A stretch of DNA of 64,000 bases from Prevotella sp. UBA2725. GTDB lineage: Bacteria; Bacteroidota; Bacteroidia; Bacteroidales; Bacteroidaceae. Below, one piece after another: positions 48,762-57,971 of this stretch. The notes below the pieces were generated by a model. That model saw only the letters and a program-made list of their open reading frames with translations, did not search any database and had not been told where the DNA came from. The DNA is taken from the NCBI GenBank assembly GCA_002353825.1, contig DEKJ01000026.1, forward strand, positions 1 through 64,000, read 5' to 3'. Position numbers and translations under genes: made by a program. Every line of letters begins with the position of its first letter. The first letter of the stretch is position 1.

Positions 48762-49757
48762 TTAAAGACTTTCTAAGACTCTCTTAAGTACCACCTCAGC
48801 CGAGATCTCACGATTGGCAGCCTCGGGGATAACGAGACTGTGGTCACTCTCAATGACATCGTCGGTCACGATGAGGCCACGACGCACTGGCAGGCAATGC
48901 ATGAAATAGCCATTGTTTGTCCACGACATGTGCTCATCATCGATGGTCCAGGACATATCCTTGGATAAGATCTTACCATAGTCAGCAGGATTCTTCACAC
49001 CCGGACAGCTCCAGTTCTTCGCATAGACAAAGTCAGCACCTTCCAATGCCTTGTGCTGATCATACTCTATCGTCGCACCCTGCGTAAATTTCGGATCGAG
49101 CTCGTAACCATCCGGCTGAGAGATAACGAAGTCGACATCGGCCGCATTCATCCACTGAGCGAACGAGTTAGGCACAGCCTGAGGCAAAGCACGGCAATGA
49201 GGAGCCCATGTCATCACAACCTTCGGACGCTTATGGTCGCGCTTCGTTGCCGGATTACTTTGCAGCTCTGTCCATTTTTCATGAATGGTTATGAGATCAG
49301 CGAAAGCCTGCAAGGGGTGGACAGTAGCCGTCTCCATAGCCACCACCGGACGACCCGAATATTTCACAAATTGGTTGACGATGGTCTCGGCATAGTCGTA
49401 GTCGCGGTCCTTGAGGCCTGCAAATGAGCGCACGGCAATGATATCGCAATAACAGCCCATCACGGGGATGGCCTCGAGCAGATGCTCACTCTTGTCGCCA
49501 TCCATAATGACGCCCCGCTCCGTCTCAAGCTTCCATGCACCCGCATTGACATCGAGCACGATGACGTTCATACCCAGGTTCATCGCCGCCTTCTGGGTAG
49601 AGAGGCGCGTACGAAGTGAGTTATTGAAGAAGATCATCAACAAGGTCTTGTTCTTACCGAGCTGCTGATAGCCAAACCGGTTCTGTTTCACCTCCAATGC
49701 TTCCTTCAAGGCAGCATCCAGGTTCCCAATGTCTTGTACGTTGAAAAATGTATGCAT
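48762..49757 (-). CDS. argF': N-succinylornithine-type carbamoyltransferase
   Basis: A 331-residue transcarbamylase of the Bacteroidota arginine pathway, which carbamoylates N-acylated ornithine rather than ornithine. Carbamoyl-phosphate binding is in FFNNSLRTRLSTQKAAMNLGMN (43-64). HCLPVRRG near the C-terminus replaces the HCLPA of normal ArgF, and the KLETERGVIMDGDK loop is typical of the succinyl-type enzyme. In the B. fragilis enzyme, residue 90 in this loop is a Pro that sets succinyl preference; here it is Ser90 (DGDKSEHLL). It is transcribed after proA. Confidence 0.92.
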   Translation of the reverse strand: MHTFFNVQDIGNLDAALKEALEVKQNRFGYQQLGKNKTLLMIFFNNSLRTRLSTQKAAMNLGMNVIVLDVNAGAWKLETERGVIMDGDKSEHLLEAIPVMGCYCDIIAVRSFAGLKDRDYDYAETIVNQFVKYSGRPVVAMETATVHPLQAFADLITIHEKWTELQSNPATKRDHKRPKVVMTWAPHCRALPQAVPNSFAQWMNAADVDFVISQPDGYELDPKFTQGATIEYDQHKALEGADFVYAKNWSCPGVKNPADYGKILSKDMSWTIDDEHMSWTNNGYFMHCLPVRRGLIVTDDVIESDHSLVIPEAANREISAEVVLKRVLESL

Positions 49758-49773
49758 ATCTTTATTCTAGTTT

Positions 49774-49806
49774 ATAACTCCTAACTCCTATCTCCTAACT
49801 CCTAAC
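49774..49806. repeat. 7-bp tandem repeat between argF' and proA
   Basis: TAACTCC is repeated in tandem about five times (one unit TATCTCC), filling most of the 48-base gap between the proA stop and the argF' start. The array overlaps the first base of the proA stop codon. Confidence 0.8.
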
Positions 49807-51056
49807 TAAATTCTAATCTGACCATTTCCTTCTATGAGCCACTTGTAGGTCGTAATCTCTTCCAAAGCCATCGGGCCACGGGCACCCAACTTCTGTGTGG
49901 AGATGCCAATCTCTGCACCCAAGCCAAACTGAGCGCCATCAGTAAAACTCGTCGGCGCATTGACGTAGACACAGGCTGCATCCACCATTTGTTCAAAACG
50001 TTGCGCATGGACTTTATCCTCCGTGACGATACTCTCACTGTGTCCACTGCCATAGGTGGCAATATGCTGCAGAGCCTCATCAAGATTATCCACGGTGCAG
50101 ACACCCATCTGCATGCTCAGCCACTCAGTGTACCACACATCCGGATCACTGACCTGCACAAGCAAGTCGTCGGGATAATTACCCTCAAGTGCTTCATAGG
50201 CACGACTGTCAGCATGGAGCTTCACGCCTTTTGGTGCCATAGGTGCGACAAGCGCAGGAAGGTCTTGCAGACGATGGCTGTTTATCAATAAGGTATCGAG
50301 CGTGTTGCAGACCGTGCAGCGTCGTGTCTTCGCATTGTCAACGATCCGCTTACCCTTCTCCAAATCACCCGTCTCATCGAAGTAGCAATGCACGACTCCC
50401 GCACCCGTCTCGATGACCGGTACCTTTGCTGTGTCGCGCACGAAACTAATCAATCGCTTGCTACCACGCGGAATACAAAGATCGATGTAACCTACTGCCG
50501 TAAGCATGGCGCCTGTTGCCTCATGCGTTGCCGGCAAGAGTTCAACTACATGCGTATCGACGCCATACTTCTTCAGCACCGCATGGATGACCGCCACCTC
50601 TGCCCGGTTTGTACCATCGGCTTCTTTACCACCCTTCAGAACAGCGGCATTGCCACTCTTGAAGCAGAGCGAGAAGACATCAAAGGTGACATTAGGCCGC
50701 GCCTCGAAGATCATACCGATGACACCGAACGGTACACTGACTCGTTTCAGATGCAAGCCATTGTCCAACGTCTTGTCTTTCAACACACGACCTAAAGGTG
50801 AAGGAAGTGTCGCAACATGCCGCATGTCGTTAGCGATATCCTTCAAGCGTTGCGGTGTCAAGAGCAAACGGTCATAAAAAGCATAGTCCTTGCCTGCCTT
50901 CTCCAAGTCGTCAGCATTAGCCTTTAATATCTCGTCCTGATGCTGGTCAATGGCATCGGCAACAGCATTGAGGATCTCATTGCGTTGCGCATCGCTGAGA
51001 AGCACTAATGTCTTCGATGCTTCCTTAACAGCCTTGAATGTATCTTGCAAACTCAT
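49806..51056 (-). CDS. proA: Gamma-glutamyl phosphate reductase
   Basis: A 416-residue NADPH-dependent enzyme making glutamate-5-semialdehyde, the second step of proline synthesis. It has the aldehyde-dehydrogenase-like IGMIFEARPNVTFDVFSLCFKSGNAAVLKGGKEA (about 112-145) and the catalytic-cysteine region RRCTVCNTLDTLLI (about 249-262). FGLGAEIGISTQKLGARGPMALEEITTYKW near the end completes the family pattern. It has its own promoter (51112-51119) and leads into argF'. Its usual partner proB is found 8.3 kb away at 59400. Confidence 0.96.
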   Translation of the reverse strand: MSLQDTFKAVKEASKTLVLLSDAQRNEILNAVADAIDQHQDEILKANADDLEKAGKDYAFYDRLLLTPQRLKDIANDMRHVATLPSPLGRVLKDKTLDNGLHLKRVSVPFGVIGMIFEARPNVTFDVFSLCFKSGNAAVLKGGKEADGTNRAEVAVIHAVLKKYGVDTHVVELLPATHEATGAMLTAVGYIDLCIPRGSKRLISFVRDTAKVPVIETGAGVVHCYFDETGDLEKGKRIVDNAKTRRCTVCNTLDTLLINSHRLQDLPALVAPMAPKGVKLHADSRAYEALEGNYPDDLLVQVSDPDVWYTEWLSMQMGVCTVDNLDEALQHIATYGSGHSESIVTEDKVHAQRFEQMVDAACVYVNAPTSFTDGAQFGLGAEIGISTQKLGARGPMALEEITTYKWLIEGNGQIRI

Positions 51057-51111
51057 TATCTTTTCTTATAATATATTCCTGTATTCTTTCTCTATGAATA
51101 TCTTCTGCTTG

Positions 51112-51119
51112 CAAATTTA
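51112..51119 (-). promoter_or_regulatory. Promoter -7 element of proA
   Basis: The minus strand reads TAAATTTG, 55 bases before the proA start codon. Confidence 0.55.
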
Positions 51120-51253
51120 ACGAAAAAGGCGGAGATAATGAAACAATTATCACATTATTTTGCTGTAAATATGCAATTATGAAAGATTATTGTATATTCT
51201 TCCATAATAGATGTTTAAAATGACATTATAGGTTCTATTACGAGAAATTGTCG

Positions 51254-51261
51254 TAACTTTG
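51254..51261 (+). promoter_or_regulatory. Promoter -7 element of the ECF sigma gene
   Basis: TAACTTTG, with only eight bases between it and the ATG at 51270, so the transcript would have almost no leader. Confidence 0.55.
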
Positions 51262-51269
51262 CAATTGTT

Positions 51270-51773
51270 ATGCCAACGCTTACAGAGACATCGTTCGAGG
51301 AGATCTTTCGTCAGTTGTACGAACCCCTCTACTATTATGCCTACGACATTCTTGGCGACTCAGACCTTGCCAAGGATGTGGTGAGCGATGTCTTTGCATC
51401 TGTCTGGCAACGGCACAACGAGATGGAAGTCTCCACGATAAAGAACTATCTTTACGTTTGTGTCCATAATCATGCTATCGACAAGGCCAAAGGTAAAGGC
51501 TCTTTGCCAACCGCCCCCATCAATGACAATCTTTCAAACATGGATGACGATGCCGAGGCTATAGTGAACGAACAAGAACAGATTTATGCCTTACAACATG
51601 CACTGCAACAGCTCTCCCCTAACAGCCGCAAGATTCTTACAGCCCGATACGAACAAGGCATGAGCATCCAAGAGACTGCCAAAGCATTTGACATGAGCAT
51701 TGATGGTGTGAAGAAAAGCGTTTATCGTAGTCTGAAGATGCTCCGAGCTCTGTTAAGGGTTAAAAAAGAGTAA
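51270..51773 (+). CDS. ECF sigma-70 factor (FecI-like)
   Basis: A 167-residue sigma factor with region 2 (FRQLYEPLYYYAYDILGDSDLAKDVVSDVFASVWQ, about 11-45) and region 4 (LQQLSPNSRKILTARYEQGMSIQETAKAFDMSIDGVKKSVYRSLKMLR, about 113-160). It is the first gene of a sigma / anti-sigma / SusC / SusD / TlpA set, so it probably turns on the downstream transporter when the FecR protein releases it. Confidence 0.93.
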   Translation: MPTLTETSFEEIFRQLYEPLYYYAYDILGDSDLAKDVVSDVFASVWQRHNEMEVSTIKNYLYVCVHNHAIDKAKGKGSLPTAPINDNLSNMDDDAEAIVNEQEQIYALQHALQQLSPNSRKILTARYEQGMSIQETAKAFDMSIDGVKKSVYRSLKMLRALLRVKKE

Positions 51774-51875
51774 CGATTGTCCACTCATTATATAATATCT
51801 AGTATAAGATAAAGAAAAACAGAAAAACTTTTAGGAACGAGAATTCAAGAATGGCGTAAAGAAAATATAAGCGAA

Positions 51876-52871
51876 ATGAGCGAGAAAAGCAAGAACATAT
51901 TACGCAAGGCTCTTCAGCGTGAGCATGCACCCAAGCCGGATGTAGACGAAGCCTGGCAGGATCTTTCTGCCCGGTTACATCTTTCATCTCCTGTTGCAGA
52001 AGAAGAGAAGCACACAACGCACAAACTCAAATGGATAAGCTATGCCCTCAAAGGTATAGCAGCTACCGCAGCAATTCTCCTCGTCGTCCGCTTGTTTTTC
52101 CCAAGCATCCAGTTATCAACATCCCGTCATTCTTCGACCGTTCTTTCTCCAATAGCTCAACGAGTAGAGACAAGGACGGCCCATCATAACGTTGCCTCTT
52201 CCAAGACACAGCTATCGAAAGACTCAACCAATATCACTGCCTCTTCTCCGACTGTCAATCTAAAGACGGCAAGAGCCGAAATACGCCACGCCCAACTTCC
52301 CGATGGATCGTCAGTATGGTTGAACGCAGAAAGCAAATTGGCTTACACACAATTATCCAATGGCACAAGGAGAGTTACCCTGCAAGGTGAGGGCTATTTT
52401 GAAGTCAAGCACGATGCGCAGCATCCTTTCATCATTGAGACGGGAGGCATCACAGTACGTGACCTCGGCACAGCTTTTAATATCCAGTCTTATTCCGGAC
52501 GCCCAGTCAGTGTGAGTGTTATCAGCGGTAGCGTGAGCGTCCTGGCGAATAGCAAGGGCTATACTTTACGGCACTCCCAGCAACTGACCATCAAGAACAC
52601 TGGCTGCGAATTATCCACCGTCGATACCTATCCTCTGACCCAATGGAAAGAAGGGCTGTTCTATTTCCACGAGACAGCTCTGAAAGATGTCATTAGTGAG
52701 ATAGCACGCTGGTATGGAGTGAATGTCGTCATTGAGCAAACTGCCAATGTCAATATGCAGGTACATTTTGTCGGTAGTAGAAAAGCAACACTTACCAAGA
52801 CCTTGCAGGACCTTGACGACATCGACGGTGTTCAGATGGAGCTCCGCGACGGAGCGATCACCGTAAAATAA
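51876..52871 (+). CDS. FecR-family anti-sigma factor
   Basis: A 331-residue inner-membrane protein: a short cytoplasmic N-terminus that should hold the sigma factor, one span at about 52-68, and a periplasmic FecR domain (IRHAQLPDGSSVWLNAESKLAY ... VTLQGEGYFEVKHDAQHPFIIETGGITVRDLGTAFNIQSY, about 135-215). A C-terminal DUF4974-like segment (HETALKDVISEIARWYGVNVVI) completes it. It should sense the STN domain of the adjacent SusC. Confidence 0.93.
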   Translation: MSEKSKNILRKALQREHAPKPDVDEAWQDLSARLHLSSPVAEEEKHTTHKLKWISYALKGIAATAAILLVVRLFFPSIQLSTSRHSSTVLSPIAQRVETRTAHHNVASSKTQLSKDSTNITASSPTVNLKTARAEIRHAQLPDGSSVWLNAESKLAYTQLSNGTRRVTLQGEGYFEVKHDAQHPFIIETGGITVRDLGTAFNIQSYSGRPVSVSVISGSVSVLANSKGYTLRHSQQLTIKNTGCELSTVDTYPLTQWKEGLFYFHETALKDVISEIARWYGVNVVIEQTANVNMQVHFVGSRKATLTKTLQDLDDIDGVQMELRDGAITVK

Positions 52872-52970
52872 CTTTTTCATATTTTCTTCTCTTTTCGTGT
52901 CCACTTTTTACGATTTTAGAGTAATAAGTGAAAAGAAGTAAGTTAAACCATTAAATAAGTAACAGTGTAA

Positions 52971-55900
52971 ATGAAGAGAGATCGAAAGAAACTATTGCTT
53001 CTACTGTGCTGTCTGTTTGTGTTTGCAATACAGGCAACAGCACAAGGAAAGCGTGTGACGCTAAAGAGTAACGCCATTTCTTTGCCTACGGCACTCTACG
53101 AAATGGAGAAACAAAATGGTTACTACAAAATCAACTACAATTATTCCGATTTGAAGGATATCCAGGTCGCTGCTGACATCAATGACCTGGATGTCCCCAC
53201 GGCTGTCAACCACCTCATTGCCGGCAAAGGACTGACAGCTGTTATCAAAGGGCAAACTATCACCCTCAAGAAAGCACAGACCTCAGACGTAAGCCAAAGA
53301 AAGACAGACGTCAGCGGTGAACTCTTAGATGACAATGGCGAGCCGCTCATCGGAGCAAGTGTGCGTATAACTGGCACTTCTCTCGGCACCATCACAGATC
53401 AGAACGGACACTTCCAATTGAGCAACGTGCCGGAAGGAGCCGTGATAGAATACAGTTATCTCGGCATGAAAACTTTACGGCGCAAGGCGAGTGCCGGACC
53501 TGTGAAGATCATCCTCCAGCATGACGACCACACGCTCAACGACGTCATCGTCACCGGTTATCAGACCTTGAAGCGTGAAGACGCTACCGGCGCCTTCCAA
53601 CAAATAACAGAAAAAGATCTGGACAACCGCTACACAGGTGACGTGACAAGTAACCTCGAAGGCAAGATTGCAGGACTGGTGCAATACGACAATGGCATAT
53701 CTAATCAGATAACCATCCGTGGTATCAGCACACTCTCAGCAAGTACCTCACCACTGATCGTTGTCAACGGTCTGCCTATCTCAGGTAGTCTTGAAGACAT
53801 CAACCCCTACGATATCGCTTCTATCACCGTACTCAAAGACGCCGCCGCAGCAGCTATCTATGGTGCACGTGCCTCCAACGGTGTCATTGTCGTAGTGACT
53901 AAGAAAGCCACGAAAGAAAAACTACAGGCTGACTTCAACGCGGATCTCAACATCTCAGAGAAGCCCAACTACAGCAACTTCGGCTATGCCTCGGCTGCGG
54001 AAGAGATTGAACTGATGGAGGACAACTTCAACTATTTGCTCAAAAACGATGAGGATTCATTCAGCAGTCTCAAGAGCAGTTTCGACCGGTATAAAGGCTG
54101 TGGCTATTCTCCGATGATGCAACTGCTCATGCGCCACTATGAAGGGACTATCTCTGATGATGAATATGCTACGACTAAGAATAAGTGGAGCACGCACAAC
54201 TATAAGAAAGAATGGCAAGATCTCATGCTCCGCAACCAGATAACGCAGCAGTATAATCTCGCGCTCCGCACAAAAGGCAAATATCTCAACTCCTCAATCA
54301 GTGTCAACTTCAAGTCGGACAACACAGGAATGACAGGTCTGTACGACCGCACGCTCACCGGCAACTACGACGGATTGTTGAAAGTCACATCCTGGATGGG
54401 AATGTCTTTCGGTCTCTATGTCGAAAGTGAGCGGTCTAAGAGCCGCATGGATATGTTTGGCCTGGAGGGTATCAATTCGTTCAACAACTATGAGACGATG
54501 TGGGCTGACGACGGCACGCCCCTTTCCCGAAAAGGCGTGGTAGACCTCAATGAACCCAATCTTAGCAACAAGGCTTACGGACTGAAGAGCGAAGCTTTCG
54601 TTCTCCAAGACGAAATCAACCATAACTTCCGCCATACCCGCAGCACCTTGCTCCGTCCCTACGTGAAATTAGACGTACACCCCATTGATGGCTTAGATGT
54701 CAGCGGACAGTTCCAATATGAGGATCGCTATACCAAGCAGGAAGGTCTCTACGATGCTAACTCCTACACCATGCGCCACCTCTATAACCTCTATACCTAT
54801 AAAGGCAAGCACTATCTGCCCGAAGGCGGACTGCTTGACCTCTATACATTGGATGGTGGCTATTATACCTTCCGTACACAGGCTACCTATAATCATACGT
54901 TTGCCGAAAAGCACGCTATCGAAGGTGTAGCTGGTTTCGAGTTTCGGCAGACACACAGCCGCTCGACAAGCAATGAGCAGGTCGGGTATGATGATCAGAC
55001 TCAGACCAACTCAACTTACATGACCAACCTCTACGATTTGTACAAGTTGCAGCATTCGGACATCTCAAATGCCTACTCTCCCACCGGATACCGGATTAAG
55101 GACTTTACATCAACCGACTATCTCCATCGGTTCTATTCTTATTATTTCACAGGCAACTACACCTACGACAGCCGCTACAGCCTGTCTGCCTCCTATCGTG
55201 TCGACAAGACCGACCTCTTCGGCAGTGACCCCAAGTTCCGTGGACGCCCATTGTGGTCGGTCGGTGCCAGTTGGAATCTCAACAATGAGAAATGGATGAA
55301 GGATATCTCGTGGATCAACATGCTGAAGTTACGCGCCAGCTATGGTCTGACAGGAAACATCAATACGAACTATACCTCTTATCTGACAGCCAAAATCTCT
55401 ACAGAAAATATCTACGGCGGCAAGAAAGCGGTACTGCTCACTCCGCCTAACGACCAGTTACGCTGGGAGAAGACAGCATCGTGGAACTTTGGTGCCGACT
55501 TCAGCCTCTTCGACAACCGGCTGCGAGGCTCACTCGACTACTATCTGAAGAACTCCTCAGATGTGCTCTCTACGACGGATGTTGACCCGACTATCGGTTG
55601 GGACGAACTTACCATCAACAATGCCAAGATCCGCAACCAGGGTGTAGAGCTCCAGTTATCTGCTGATATTCTGCGTGCCCGTCGTCGTGAAGACTGGGGG
55701 GTAAGCGCGGACTTCTCCATCGCTTACAACAGTAACAAGGTGACCGCCATCAATCATGAAATCACAAGTGGCTACGAGGCTCTGAAGAGCAGCACCTATC
55801 ATCTTAACAAGCCTGTGCACTCCCTTTACAGCATGCGCTTCGGCGGCATAGCATTAGATGAAGACGGCAACCAGCAGTGCTATTTCATCAAGGCTGACGG

Positions 55901-56474
55901 TACTAAGATTGCAGCCGCTACCTTTGAGAGCAGTTTCGAGGCAGCGGATGCCGTATACAGCGGCTCGCTCGATCCTAAGGTGAGTGCTTCTCTGACACCG
56001 ACCATCACCTGGCGCGGCTTCTCGCTCTCTGCCATGATGGTCTGCTACCTCGGTCATTACATGCGTATCAATGCCAACGACTGGACCATCCAAATGGGTA
56101 CAGAATATGAAGAACCTGTCTATAGCAATATGCTCAACTACTGGCATAGCAGCGACCCAACGGCTTATCTTGCCAACGGCCGCCCGGCTTATAACATGCG
56201 AATGTACGACGATGATCCCGCCTTTTTCGATTTCAACGTCGTGCATGCCGATTACATGAAGATGCGTACACTTGTGCTTGGCTATACCTTCCCTTCAGAG
56301 ATCTGCAGGAAGATAGGTGTCGGCAGACTGCGGCTGCGCGTACAGATGAACAACGTGTTCACATGGGCACGCAACTCGAAGAATATCGACCCGGAGAGTG
56401 TTGACCCTTATAGCGGACAGACACTGCTCCGTACACCGAGAAGCTACACAATGAGTCTGAGCGTCAACTTTTAA
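52971..56474 (+). CDS. SusC/RagA TonB-dependent transporter with STN signalling domain
   Basis: A 1167-residue outer-membrane importer. After the signal peptide, residues about 30-105 are an STN domain (ALYEMEKQNGYYKINYNYSDL ... VNHLIAGKGLTAVIKGQTITLKK). A carboxypeptidase-like domain (GELLDDNGEPLIGASVRITG), the SusC plug (DVIVTGYQTLKREDATGAF; PYDIASITVLKDAAAAAIYGARASNG) and a barrel ending SLSVNF follow. The STN domain matches the adjacent FecR anti-sigma factor, so uptake can signal to the ECF sigma factor. The substrate is unknown; no glycoside hydrolase is encoded beside it. Confidence 0.95.
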   Translation: MKRDRKKLLLLLCCLFVFAIQATAQGKRVTLKSNAISLPTALYEMEKQNGYYKINYNYSDLKDIQVAADINDLDVPTAVNHLIAGKGLTAVIKGQTITLKKAQTSDVSQRKTDVSGELLDDNGEPLIGASVRITGTSLGTITDQNGHFQLSNVPEGAVIEYSYLGMKTLRRKASAGPVKIILQHDDHTLNDVIVTGYQTLKREDATGAFQQITEKDLDNRYTGDVTSNLEGKIAGLVQYDNGISNQITIRGISTLSASTSPLIVVNGLPISGSLEDINPYDIASITVLKDAAAAAIYGARASNGVIVVVTKKATKEKLQADFNADLNISEKPNYSNFGYASAAEEIELMEDNFNYLLKNDEDSFSSLKSSFDRYKGCGYSPMMQLLMRHYEGTISDDEYATTKNKWSTHNYKKEWQDLMLRNQITQQYNLALRTKGKYLNSSISVNFKSDNTGMTGLYDRTLTGNYDGLLKVTSWMGMSFGLYVESERSKSRMDMFGLEGINSFNNYETMWADDGTPLSRKGVVDLNEPNLSNKAYGLKSEAFVLQDEINHNFRHTRSTLLRPYVKLDVHPIDGLDVSGQFQYEDRYTKQEGLYDANSYTMRHLYNLYTYKGKHYLPEGGLLDLYTLDGGYYTFRTQATYNHTFAEKHAIEGVAGFEFRQTHSRSTSNEQVGYDDQTQTNSTYMTNLYDLYKLQHSDISNAYSPTGYRIKDFTSTDYLHRFYSYYFTGNYTYDSRYSLSASYRVDKTDLFGSDPKFRGRPLWSVGASWNLNNEKWMKDISWINMLKLRASYGLTGNINTNYTSYLTAKISTENIYGGKKAVLLTPPNDQLRWEKTASWNFGADFSLFDNRLRGSLDYYLKNSSDVLSTTDVDPTIGWDELTINNAKIRNQGVELQLSADILRARRREDWGVSADFSIAYNSNKVTAINHEITSGYEALKSSTYHLNKPVHSLYSMRFGGIALDEDGNQQCYFIKADGTKIAAATFESSFEAADAVYSGSLDPKVSASLTPTITWRGFSLSAMMVCYLGHYMRINANDWTIQMGTEYEEPVYSNMLNYWHSSDPTAYLANGRPAYNMRMYDDDPAFFDFNVVHADYMKMRTLVLGYTFPSEICRKIGVGRLRLRVQMNNVFTWARNSKNIDPESVDPYSGQTLLRTPRSYTMSLSVNF

Positions 56475-56510
56475 TAATCCCAGTTCCAACGAAAATACAT
56501 TGAAGTTACA

Positions 56511-57911
56511 ATGAAAATAAAATATATATTCTTGTTTCTTGCCGCCGTTTTGGCACTGTCAGCCTGCGATGACCAGCTTGACATCACACCTAAAGGCAAG
56601 ACTATCCTTGATAAGACCAGCGACCTGGAGAAGTTGCTCAACCAAGAGTGGGATCTCGGTGACCCCGGCCCTCTCTGCTTAGTTGTTAACGAGTGCTATA
56701 CCGACAACGACGTGCCCACAGTGCTATCACAAAAGAACACACTCAACTATGCACTGCTCACCTACGATGAGACGGCAGACCGAGCAAGCGTAACTGCTAC
56801 AGATGAGATCTATTCATCGGCTTATCAGAACATCTTCAATGCCAACACCATCTTAAGCAAAGCTGATGCATCAGAAGGCGAAGACACCACAAAAACACTC
56901 ATTAAGGCAGAGGCACATATTCTCCGTGCTTATATGCACTATATCCTTGTCAACATCTATGCACCTCAGTACGATGCCGCCACAGCAAGTCAACAGTCGG
57001 GTGTGCCTTATCGGGAGGACATGGACACACATGCTCAGCCTAAGAAGATTTCCGTGGCAGAGGATTATGACAAGATTCTCGCAGACCTCGCAGATGATTA
57101 TATCCTTGCACTGCCCGACAAGGCGCAGGAAATTCGCGGCAGTAAAGCATGGGGCTATGCCGTGAAAGCAAAGGTACTCATGCAGATGAAGGAGTACGAC
57201 AAGGCACTTCCCTATGCCCTGAAGGCGCTTCAGTATAACGGTACTATCGCTGACCGCACTTCTATCATGGAGACCAACGAATGGGTGATTGACGAGATTG
57301 ACCCCAGCAATATCATGTATATCAATCATGGCATGGGAAAGCCCTGGGGCGAATATCTCACGAAGGAGACTGTGGAGAAGTTTGAAGACGGCGATATCAC
57401 TGTCAACGATGCGCAGTGTTACGGAGACCCGTTGTGGGATGACTATTACGGCGAAATGCTCAGTGGCGTCAAGGGCTGCAAGGAATGCCAGAGTTTTGAC
57501 CTTTATTGGAACAACTGGGGCATCACCTCTGACCGTATGTATTATGTAGCTGCTGAGTGCTACATCCGCACGGGACAAATTCAGAAAGGCCTCGACCTTA
57601 TCAACAAGGTACGGGAGAAACGCATAGAGCCGGACGCTTACAAACCTTTCACGGCCTCGACAGAGCAAGAAGCTATGGCACTGCTGCAACGGGCAAAGTT
57701 TATCGAGTGCCTCGCTACCTACGATAACTTCTTCGACCGGAAACGATGGAATACGGAGGCAGATTATAAGGAGACTCTAACCCGCCACATCACGCTCAAG
57801 CAGAGTGGTAAGACCATGGAGTTCTCCATTGCTCCCGACTCCAAACTCTGGATCTTCCCCTTCCCGCTCAATGCGACACGTAATAATCCTAATCTTACAC
57901 AGAACTATTAA
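56511..57911 (+). CDS. SusD/RagB family lipoprotein
   Basis: A 466-residue lipoprotein (lipobox LALSACDD, Cys19) with the SusD layout: YQNIFNANTILSKAD, a LIKAEAHILRAYMHYILVNIYAPQY helix pair, RMYYVAAECYIRTGQIQKGLDLINKVREKR and a C-terminal FAT YDNFFDRKRWN block. It starts 37 bases after the SusC gene and partners with it. It is shorter than the SusD of the first locus. RagAB-type pairs of this kind can import peptides, which would fit the TlpA neighbour as well as a glycan would. Confidence 0.92.
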   Translation: MKIKYIFLFLAAVLALSACDDQLDITPKGKTILDKTSDLEKLLNQEWDLGDPGPLCLVVNECYTDNDVPTVLSQKNTLNYALLTYDETADRASVTATDEIYSSAYQNIFNANTILSKADASEGEDTTKTLIKAEAHILRAYMHYILVNIYAPQYDAATASQQSGVPYREDMDTHAQPKKISVAEDYDKILADLADDYILALPDKAQEIRGSKAWGYAVKAKVLMQMKEYDKALPYALKALQYNGTIADRTSIMETNEWVIDEIDPSNIMYINHGMGKPWGEYLTKETVEKFEDGDITVNDAQCYGDPLWDDYYGEMLSGVKGCKECQSFDLYWNNWGITSDRMYYVAAECYIRTGQIQKGLDLINKVREKRIEPDAYKPFTASTEQEAMALLQRAKFIECLATYDNFFDRKRWNTEADYKETLTRHITLKQSGKTMEFSIAPDSKLWIFPFPLNATRNNPNLTQNY

Positions 57912-57924
57912 TAATGCGCTTGCA

Positions 57925-57947
57925 GGGGCGACCACCCTGGCCGCCCG
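57925..57947. repeat. GC-rich hairpin, second repeat family, copy 1
   Basis: GGGGCGACCA and TGGCCGCCCG pair (one internal mismatch) around CCC, 13 bases after the SusD stop. It resembles the hairpins at 59371-59393 and 63809-63832 in its GCCGCCC core and in its place after a stop codon. Confidence 0.65.
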
Positions 57948-57971
57948 CATCCGAATATATAATATTTTACA

